Below are positions 1 to 4,403 of a stretch of 7,816 nt of DNA, piece after piece (within the stretch, counting starts at the first letter, position 1; every line of letters begins with the position of its first letter). Origin of the DNA: Gemmatimonadota bacterium (GTDB taxonomy: Bacteria; ARS69); the NCBI GenBank assembly GCA_020431545.1, contig JAGQIB010000386.1, forward strand, positions 1 through 7,816, read 5' to 3'. The notes under the pieces were generated by a model, which saw nothing but the letters and a program-made list of their open reading frames with translations, made no database searches and was not told the origin of the DNA. The translations under genes and the position numbers were made by a program.

Positions 1-266
1 AGCTCCCGCGTGGATCGAGTCTGCGAATCGCCACGCAGGGCCCAGGAGAAGCTGCCGTCATCGTCGATCCGGAAGTCGTTCGCCACGAACGAATGTGTCT
101 CGTCGCCCTCGAGCCTGATCCTCGGGTCGTGGCCGGCCGCCTTCCGGTTGACCTCGGCCCGCGTCGTCGGGTCGACGGGATCGCGCGCGACGAACTCCGT
201 GGTGGAGCACCCCGCGACGTGGAAGGTCGCGGCCGCCACGAGCATCCAGCGTTTCATCGACTTCAT
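1..266 (-). CDS. Putative lipoprotein, first paralog-like member of a three-gene cluster (3' end outside window)
   Basis: The reading frame starts at ATG 266 and runs off the window edge, giving about 88 residues. A GAGAGGTG Shine-Dalgarno lies just upstream, which supports this start; a second ATG three codons in is possible. The N-terminus is a short lipoprotein signal: basic residues, a hydrophobic stretch, then the lipobox VAGC with Cys20. After the Cys it reads STTE, close to the ATTE/ATTV that follows the Cys in the two genes upstream. It also shares a GHxxxI...G[ED]...DFRIDxD pattern with the gene at 915-1421, so it looks like a more diverged third copy. It is the last of three same-strand genes, 35 bp after the previous stop. 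Function is unknown; an envelope location is inferred from the signal. Confidence 0.75.
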   Translation of the reverse strand, partial: MKSMKRWMLVAAATFHVAGCSTTEFVARDPVDPTTRAEVNRKAAGHDPRIRLEGDETHSFVANDFRIDDDGSFSWALRGDSQTRSTRE

Positions 267-301
267 CGGTCACCTCTCGGTTCGGGAGAACGTCGAACGC
301 A

Positions 302-874
302 TCAGATGTCGTCCGGTGTCGGCTCCGCGGGCAGGACCGGTGTCGGCCGGGGTTCGGTCGCAGGGGATGGCACGAACACGTACTCGTGTCGGTCCGACGC
401 ATTGGCCCCGACGATGGCGCCGAGGACGGACCCGACAGTCGATCCGACCAGCAGGGAGAAGGTCCGATTCGGCCCTTCGAAGCAAAACCATTCGTCGTCG
501 GGACAGGACGAGTTGTTCGCTCCGATCTGGTACCCGACGAAACCGCCGACGAGCATCCCGAACACGCCCCCGACCACAGGGTGTCCGCCATCCTGGACCA
601 CGAGTCGCTCGATGTCCGTGTTGGCGGCGCCCTGCGTGCCGCCTCGGCTCCGCCAGGACCAGGCGTTCCAGACCGTGGAGTCCGGACCGACCGTCACGTC
701 CCGCGCGGGACTGGGCCGCTCGCCCCGAACGACGATCTCGGCGGGCCGCTCGGCGGCCTCGAGGTTGAGGAACAGGATCGATCCGGAATCGAGCGGAGTG
801 GCGACCGGGTGCACGGTCGTGGCGCATCCGGTGGAACCCAGCGCGAGAAGCAAGAGGGAGAGAATTCGTCGCAT
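302..874 (-). CDS. Putative glycine-zipper-like lipoprotein (190 aa), paralog of the next gene upstream
   Basis: I chose ATG 874 because it follows GGAG at good spacing and starts directly with a lipoprotein-type signal (MRRILSLLLLALGSTGC, Cys17). A longer frame to 970 only adds low-complexity sequence. The -3 lipobox residue is Ser, so lipidation is likely rather than certain. Residues 17-100 align without gaps to the gene at 915-1421, sharing PLD (27-29), RGE (50-52), ARD (57-59), DST (65-67), WRxRGG (74-79) and ANTDIER (84-90). Two glycine-spaced hydrophobic segments follow (about 100-118 and 141-157), resembling glycine-zipper membrane motifs. Between them is an insert with Cys124 and Cys131, absent from the paralog, that could form a disulfide. 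The tail is Pro/Thr-rich. Function unknown; probably in one operon with both neighbours. Confidence 0.85.
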   Translation of the reverse strand: MRRILSLLLLALGSTGCATTVHPVATPLDSGSILFLNLEAAERPAEIVVRGERPSPARDVTVGPDSTVWNAWSWRSRGGTQGAANTDIERLVVQDGGHPVVGGVFGMLVGGFVGYQIGANNSSCPDDEWFCFEGPNRTFSLLVGSTVGSVLGAIVGANASDRHEYVFVPSPATEPRPTPVLPAEPTPDDI

Positions 875-914
875 GAGGGTCTCCGTTGATGGAGGGACGG
901 CGAGCGCGATCGCG

Positions 915-1421
915 TCAGCGATCGAGTGCGGCTTCCGTAGGAGAGGAGCCGGTCGCCGTGGTGGGCGCAAAGACGTAGGCGTCGCGATCCGCGATACCGC
1001 CTCCGATCACGGCACCGATCAGCGATCCGGTGATGGCGCCCGCACCCATGAGCCACGAGTCGCGTCCTCGTGGCAGCGCCCCCAGGACGGCGAACAGGAG
1101 GCCGCCCTGCACGGCGCCGGACACACGATGATCCCGCCCGCGAATCGACACGCGTTCGATGTCGGTGTTCGCGACGCGCTGGAAGCCGCCCCGCGTGCGC
1201 CACGACCGGGTCGAGAAGGATGTCGAATCCGCGTCGATCCGGAGGTCCCGTGCCGTGCCCGGCGCTTCTCCGCGCACCTCGATCGTGACCGTGTGGCCGT
1301 ACGCTTCGTTCGTCAGGAGTCGGCCCGCTCCCGCATCGAGAGGCATCCCGATGTGATGCTCGGTGGTCGCACAGCCGGCGGGCAGAGTCACCAGGGCGGC
1401 GAGTAGCAGGATCCGTCGCAC
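915..1421 (-). CDS. Putative glycine-zipper-like lipoprotein (168 aa), first gene of the cluster
   Basis: The start is taken as GTG 1421, because a full AAGGAGGT Shine-Dalgarno (1428-1435) sits six bases before it and the protein then opens with a signal (RRILLLAALVTLPAGC, Cys17). The ATG at 1463 would put extra sequence before the signal. After the Cys, residues 17-100 match the downstream paralog position by position (ATT, PLD, EVRGE, ARD, DST, WRTRGG, ANTDIER). Residues about 100-143 form two glycine-rich hydrophobic segments (GAVQGGLLFAVLGA and MGAGAITGSLIGAVIGGG), then DRDAYVFAP, matching DRHEYVFVP in the paralog. The shape suggests a lipid-anchored envelope protein with a soluble N-terminal part and a glycine-zipper membrane part. 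No known family recognised. The mRNA leader has competing hairpins that involve the ribosome site. Confidence 0.85.
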   Translation of the reverse strand: MRRILLLAALVTLPAGCATTEHHIGMPLDAGAGRLLTNEAYGHTVTIEVRGEAPGTARDLRIDADSTSFSTRSWRTRGGFQRVANTDIERVSIRGRDHRVSGAVQGGLLFAVLGALPRGRDSWLMGAGAITGSLIGAVIGGGIADRDAYVFAPTTATGSSPTEAALDR

Positions 1422-1424
1422 GGT

Positions 1425-1461
1425 CCGACCTCCTTGCGGGGAGGGTCGGCCGGGGCCGACC
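1425..1461 (-). promoter_or_regulatory. Leader with mutually exclusive hairpins, one covering the Shine-Dalgarno of the first lipoprotein gene
   Basis: Read on the minus strand, 1461-1444 forms a perfect 7-bp stem GGTCGGC/GCCGACC with a 4-base loop. The same right arm, with the bases after it (1449-1440, CCGACCCTCC), can instead pair with GGAGGTCGG (1433-1425), which contains the Shine-Dalgarno. That gives 9 bp with one bulged C and a six-base loop. The two folds exclude each other, as in a translational on/off switch. The pairings are read directly; a regulatory role is inference, and GC-rich DNA makes chance stems common. Confidence 0.35.
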
Positions 1462-1516
1462 ACCGTCCCTGAGGGGGGAACGGTCGTACTTACGGGCCGG
1501 ATGTCGAAAGGTTGCG

Positions 1517-1534
1517 GGATTTGCTCTGAAATCC
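1517..1534. repeat. Small inverted repeat beside the repeat array
   Basis: GGATTT and AAATCC form a perfect 6-bp stem around the loop GCTCTG, extendable by a GCGG/CCGC pairing with one bulged G. It sits between the repeat array and the lipoprotein leader, in a locally AT-richer stretch. Role unknown. Confidence 0.4.
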
Positions 1535-1632
1535 GCTAACTGCTGAAGAGGAAACCACTTGGAGTGGATCCGCGTGCTGCGGAGCCACCTGAAAGGAGCC
1601 GTCTGAAGCGGAGTCCCCTGGAGCGGAGGGCG
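1526..1632. repeat. Degenerate ~15-bp tandem repeat array in a non-coding gap
   Basis: On the plus strand about six to seven units of 14-17 bp follow each other, with a rough consensus CTGAAGCGGAGYCCN. They begin near 1526, 1543, 1558, 1575, 1589, 1603 and 1618. Examples are CTGAAGAGGAAACCA, CTGAAAGGAGCCGT, CTGAAGCGGAGTCCC and CTGGAGCGGAGGGCG. Some units pair with each other, for example CCACT-TGG-AGTGG at 1555-1567. The array fills much of the 237-bp gap between the L7/L12-like gene and the lipoprotein cluster. I see no supported gene in this gap (1422-1658). Confidence 0.6.
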
Positions 1633-1640
1633 CTGCCCTC
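1626..1640 (-). terminator. Possible weak terminator hairpin after the L7/L12-like gene
   Basis: GAGGGC and GCCCTC pair perfectly around a 3-base loop, 18 bases past the stop codon of the minus-strand gene at 1659. There is no T-run on the minus strand, so it is not a canonical intrinsic terminator. It may be just an end structure or part of the adjoining repeat array. Confidence 0.25.
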
Positions 1641-1658
1641 TTGGATCGTGCATCGACC

Positions 1659-1904
1659 TCAGCGGCCCGGCAACCGCCTCGCGATCTCCTCGACCGCCTC
1701 CTTCGCCTCCTTGAGGCCGACCCCGTTCTCCTCGCGGTAGCGCTTGATCGCCTGGATCTTCTGGCCGGCGAGGACGAGCTCCTGCACGGACGCGCGCTCG
1801 GGATCGATCCAGCCGGGCGCCGTCGGGCCACGCTCGCCTCGGCGCAGCAGCGCGGTTCCGATCACGGCGAGGAAGACGAGTCCGACGATCAGATAGAGAG
1901 ACAA
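1659..1904 (-). CDS. Small membrane-anchored protein with ribosomal L7/L12 C-terminal-like domain (81 aa)
   Basis: I set the start at TTG 1904, preceded by GAGGTG at good spacing; no ATG or GTG in this frame gives a sensible protein. Residues 3-20 are a single hydrophobic segment (SLYLIVGLVFLAVIGTALL), followed by a basic stop-transfer patch and a short Gly/Pro linker. Residues about 40-78 carry KIQAIKRYRE and GVGLKEAKEAVEEI, the signature of the bL12 C-terminal domain (KIxVIKxVRExTGLGLKEAK), which in ribosomes binds translation GTPases. Full bL12 is about 120 residues with an N-terminal dimer domain; that is missing and replaced by a membrane anchor. It is therefore a stand-alone L7/L12-CTD-like protein, not the ribosomal subunit. 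It is divergent from the RDD gene across 91 bp. Its role is unknown. Confidence 0.85.
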   Translation of the reverse strand: MSLYLIVGLVFLAVIGTALLRRGERGPTAPGWIDPERASVQELVLAGQKIQAIKRYREENGVGLKEAKEAVEEIARRLPGR

Positions 1905-1995
1905 ATCGACACCTCGTTTCGCGAGTCGGGCCGGCGAGTGGGCACGACGCCGGTCCCGCCGTGCTCTAAGATCGTCGACCGGACGGGAGGTCCGC

Positions 1996-2748
1996 TTGAC
2001 GCTCCGCACGCTAGAGCAGCAGCCGCTCACGATCCATCCCGATCTGCGGGGGCGCGCCGTCGCGTCGCCCGTGCGACGAGTGCTCGCGTTCGCGATCGAC
2101 GCGCTCCTGCTGTTCGTTCCCTCGCTGTTCGTGACGTTGTTCGCGGCGCTCGCCCTGCTTGCGCTTACCGAACCCGCGACGTTCCGGAGCGTCATGGCGC
2201 TCCGGACGGCGAAGCCCGGCTCGGAGGAGCACATCTACCACCTCGGCCGCGTGGCGCCCCTGCTCGTTCGATTGCGCTGCGAAGGATTGCCACGCGACGT
2301 CGAGGTCGCGGTGGAGGACGGCGATCTCGACGCCGCCGGTCGCATCCTCTCCGGACATCTGTTCGTGTTCTCGCTGAACCCGGGCGGCACGCGAGAGAAG
2401 GCACGCGACGGATCGATCCGCGTGGAGGTCGGGGACCTGTTCCCTTCCCTCGTGCGCGGCGCCGCGTTCTTCGGCACCGCCGCCGCGTACTTCACGTTCT
2501 TCGCCTGGGGACGGCGACGTTCCACGCTCGGCAAGTTCGTCACCCGCATCGAAGTCCGACAGCTCGACGGCCGCCCCCTCACGCTGTGGGAGAGCTTCGA
2601 ACGCTTCGGCGGGTATCTCGCGAGCCTCGGAACGCTCGGGATCGGCTTGCTCGATCTGTGGCGGGATGCGAATCGACGTCTCGCGCACGATCGCATGTCG
2701 AACACGGCGGTGCTCCGGATCCCCCCGCGCGGCAAGCGCGGCCGCTGA
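1996..2748 (+). CDS. RDD family membrane protein with an enlarged loop (250 aa)
   Basis: Translation is taken from TTG 1996, five bases after GGGAGG (1985-1990). The RDD family hallmarks are visible: an Arg pair (R27, R28) and Asp35 entering the first membrane segment (about 29-58), the STLGKFVTRIEVRQLDG block (176-192), and LWRDANRRLAHDRMSNT near the end (221-237). Predicted membrane segments are about 29-58, 152-171 and 205-220. Between the first two is a hydrophilic stretch of roughly 90 residues (60-150), larger than the short loop usual in this family. RDD proteins are inner-membrane proteins; some have been linked to ion transport, but no substrate can be named here. It converges on the DNA-glycosylase-like gene, 52 bp away. 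Confidence 0.88.
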   Translation: MTLRTLEQQPLTIHPDLRGRAVASPVRRVLAFAIDALLLFVPSLFVTLFAALALLALTEPATFRSVMALRTAKPGSEEHIYHLGRVAPLLVRLRCEGLPRDVEVAVEDGDLDAAGRILSGHLFVFSLNPGGTREKARDGSIRVEVGDLFPSLVRGAAFFGTAAAYFTFFAWGRRRSTLGKFVTRIEVRQLDGRPLTLWESFERFGGYLASLGTLGIGLLDLWRDANRRLAHDRMSNTAVLRIPPRGKRGR

Positions 2749-2800
2749 CCGGGAGTGGATCGTCTCGAAGCCGGCCGCGGATTCTCCCCGTGGCGCGACG

Positions 2801-3385
2801 TCAGTCCGTGAGAATATCCTGCACGCGGCTTCGTACCTCCGGGACGAGTTCGCGGTCGAACCACGGCCGTTCGCGAAGCCAGCGATTGTTGCGCGGGCTC
2901 GGATGCGGCAACGGGACCACTCGCGGCCAGTGATCGCGCCACGCGGCCACGATCTCCGTCACCGACCGTCCCTTCGTCTCCGGCAGGTGATACGCGTGCG
3001 CGTACTGCCCGATGACGAGCGTGAGCTCGAGATGCTTCAGACCGCCGAGCAGCTTCTCGCGCCAGAGCGGCGCGCACTCCGGCCGCGGCGGCAGATCGCC
3101 GGCTCGCCCCGTGCCCGGGAAGCAGAAGCCCATCGGGACGATCGCGAGCCGGGTCTCGTCGTAGAAGGTCGCGCGATCGATGCCCATCCATTCCCGAAGA
3201 CGGTCACCGCTCGGGTCGTCGAAGGGGAGGCCGCTCTCGTGCACGCGTCGGCCCGGAGCCTGGCCGGCCACGAGAATGCGGGCAGATGGGTGAAGCTGGA
3301 ACACCGGGCGCGGGGGATGGGCGAGGAAGGGCGCGCAGACCGTGCAGGCGCGCGCCTCGGCGATCACGTCGCGCAGACGGGACAC
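2801..3385 (-). CDS. Uracil-DNA glycosylase superfamily protein, COG1573-like (194 aa)
   Basis: The start is taken as GTG 3385, four bases after GGAGG; the frame stays open further upstream, but that sequence overlaps the divergent gene's leader and lacks family similarity. Motif 1 is GQAPG (41-45), followed by HESGLPFDDPSGDRLREWMG (49-68). Then come PMGFCFPG (84-91), PPRPECAPLW (99-108) and the C-terminal HPSPRN (161-166), which matches the UDG HPSP motif. Cys14, Cys17, Cys88 and Cys104 are spaced like the four [4Fe-4S] ligands of family 4 glycosylases. The family removes uracil or related lesions from DNA, starting base excision repair. The first motif has Gln where family 4 has Glu, so substrate range and activity are uncertain. 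Length is typical for this subgroup. Confidence 0.88.
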   Translation of the reverse strand: MSRLRDVIAEARACTVCAPFLAHPPRPVFQLHPSARILVAGQAPGRRVHESGLPFDDPSGDRLREWMGIDRATFYDETRLAIVPMGFCFPGTGRAGDLPPRPECAPLWREKLLGGLKHLELTLVIGQYAHAYHLPETKGRSVTEIVAAWRDHWPRVVPLPHPSPRNNRWLRERPWFDRELVPEVRSRVQDILTD

Positions 3386-3509
3386 GTCGCCTCCGCTCTC
3401 CGCCGTCGCCCGGTCACCGTCGTCGGGTCCCTTCTCCGGCGGAGCCACCGGGGTAAACTGGACGCGTGGGCGGAGGCCGTTCGATCCGCGCCACGTGGAG
3501 GGAATCGCC

Positions 3510-3683
3510 ATGAACGTCGAGCTCACGGATCCCGAGCGCAAGCTCCTGCTCCGGCTCCTGAACACGGCCCTCGGCGACGTTCGGTCGCAGGTTCGTCGCA
3601 CCCGAAACCCCGACTGGCACGACAGCCTGAAGGGGGAAGAGTCGACCCTGCGCGAGCTGATCGGGCGTCTGAACGTCAACTGA
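3510..3683 (+). CDS. Small conserved hypothetical protein (57 aa)
   Basis: ATG 3510 follows GGAGG at eight bases. The protein is highly charged and predicted all-helical: LTDPERKLLLRLLNTALGD, then RRTRNPDW, then LKGEESTLRELIGRLN. This matches the look of a widespread small family (…LtpeErelLlelLe…dLr.Ei..Td…Lk.re.lLr.ll..L), which has no known function. There is no signal peptide or membrane segment, so it should be cytoplasmic. It is divergent from the glycosylase-like gene, with 124 bp between the starts. A TAAACT hexamer at 3454-3459 could be a -10 element, but I see no convincing -35. It converges on the DinB-like gene. Confidence 0.7.
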   Translation: MNVELTDPERKLLLRLLNTALGDVRSQVRRTRNPDWHDSLKGEESTLRELIGRLNVN

Positions 3684-3796
3684 CGGCCGCCGCATTTCCC
3701 CGCCCGAGCCGATGACTCCCGTGGGGAGACCGTACTCGAAGACGAGGACGAGCGCCGCTCCCGTCCCCGCAGGTCGACAAGCGGTCGAGCCCTACT
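3684..3796. other. Convergent intergenic gap with a weak hairpin only
   Basis: This gap lies between the ends of two convergent genes. The only structure I see is CTCCC-GTG-GGGAG (3716-3728), a 5-bp stem without a T-run on either strand. I could not support a gene or a clear terminator here. Confidence 0.4.
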
Positions 3797-3901
3797 TCAG
3801 CCGACTCGCTTGCCGCCGTCCGCCAGATAGGACGTGGGCGCCTGATTGAACGCGGCGGACTGCCCCTTGGCGACCGAGAGTGTCCGCCAGGCGTCCCCGC
3901 G
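3797..3901 (-). pseudogene. Detached C-terminal tail of the DinB-like gene, in frame after the TAG
   Basis: Directly after the TAG, the same frame gives 34 codons to a TGA at 3797-3799. They read RGDAWRTLSVAKGQSAAFNQ, then a short variable end. The WRTLSVAKGQSAAFN part matches the conserved W.TLSIPRG.S..FN tail that I recall for DUF1572 proteins. Either the gene carries a nonsense change (one base from a Leu TTG codon, for example), or the TAG is read through, or there is a base error. With read-through the protein would be 184 residues. Confidence 0.7.
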
Positions 3902-4351
3902 CTAGGTCCGAGCCAGCAGCACGATCTGACCGACGTGATACGCGTAGTGCGAGAGCTGGCGATGAATCGCCTGCAGCACGGAGAGTGCCTCGCCGCGGAT
4001 CTTCACCTCGCGGTCGAGGTCGGCCTCGCCGAGCGGCTCGAGCGCGCCGAACAGGTACGCCCAGCCTTCTTCCCACCGGCGTATCAGGTCCGCCCGAGTG
4101 TCGCGATCGTCGAGAACGAACTCCGAATCGCGATCGCGATCCGGCTTCTCCCCGTCCGACGTGAGGAAGTCGCGCCAGCGGGAACGCGCGTTGCCGGCCA
4201 CGTGCTTGACGACGATCGCCACGCTGTTGCCGTCGGCGGCCAGCGCGCGGAAGAACTGCTCGTCGTCGAGCTGTGTGATCGCGCGGTCCGCGAGCTGTTT
4301 CGTGCGGCGAAACTCGCGAAGGCAGAGATCGAGGATGGCTTCGTGCGACAT
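3902..4351 (-). CDS. DUF1572 / DinB-like family protein, cut short by an amber stop (149 aa)
   Basis: From ATG 4351 the protein reads like a DUF1572 member of the DinB/YfiT four-helix superfamily. It has an N-terminal helix, VAIVVKHVAGNARSRWRDFL (44-63), SDGEKPDRDRD (65-75), RWEEGWAYLFGALEPL (92-107) and a final helix HRQLSHYAYHVGQIVLLAR (130-148). His50, His135 and His139 are in the places where the superfamily binds a metal ion. Members are cytoplasmic, often linked to thiol transfer or stress, but the substrate is unknown here. A TAG at 3902-3904 ends the frame after LLART, whereas relatives continue into a conserved tail; that tail is present in the same frame just downstream. An in-frame ATG at 4375 could add eight residues. 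The gene follows the protease gene by 52 bp. Confidence 0.85.
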   Translation of the reverse strand: MSHEAILDLCLREFRRTKQLADRAITQLDDEQFFRALAADGNSVAIVVKHVAGNARSRWRDFLTSDGEKPDRDRDSEFVLDDRDTRADLIRRWEEGWAYLFGALEPLGEADLDREVKIRGEALSVLQAIHRQLSHYAYHVGQIVLLART

Positions 4352-4352
4352 G

Positions 4353-4393
4353 GCGGCCCCCCGGGTCGTCGTCATCCTACCCGGGGGAGCCGC
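4353..4393 (-). promoter_or_regulatory. Strong hairpin between the protease stop and the DinB-like start
   Basis: The arms 4353-4366 and 4379-4393 pair over 14 bp with one bulged base (4388) and a 12-base loop. The stem ends one base before the ATG at 4351 and begins 10 bases after the protease stop codon. No T-run follows, so it is not a standard intrinsic terminator. The only purine-rich ribosome site for ATG 4351 lies inside the stem, while the alternative ATG 4375 lies in the loop. It may protect the protease mRNA end, lower DinB-like expression, or both. Confidence 0.5.
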
Positions 4394-4403
4394 GTCACGT
4401 CGA

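Noticed and set aside
93..1406. A 437-codon open frame on the plus strand
   Set aside because: It is antisense to three lipoprotein genes that have signals, ribosome sites and paralogy. The product is low-complexity Arg/Pro-rich.
1526..1632. CRISPR array
   Set aside because: Units are 14-17 bp and degenerate, with no spacers between them, and no cas gene is present.
694..1653. A minus-strand frame encoding a PLQ-repeat peptide over the repeat array
   Set aside because: It overlaps two lipoprotein genes in another frame, lacks a good ribosome site, and the peptide repeat simply follows from the 15-bp period of the DNA.
1967..1972. TAAGAT as a -10 element for the RDD gene
   Set aside because: No -35-like hexamer is found at a suitable distance, and the housekeeping promoter consensus for this lineage is not known.
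2725..2741. CCGCGC-GGCAA-GCGCGG stem as a terminator of the RDD gene
   Set aside because: It lies inside the coding end (Pro-Arg-Gly-Lys-Arg-Gly) and has no T-run.
3386..3679. Longer N-terminus for the glycosylase-like protein
   Set aside because: The extension has no family similarity, and from 3510 it is antisense to the small gene. GTG 3385 has a proper ribosome site.
3716..3728. Terminator between the small gene and the DinB-like gene
   Set aside because: The stem is only 5 bp and no T-run follows on either strand.
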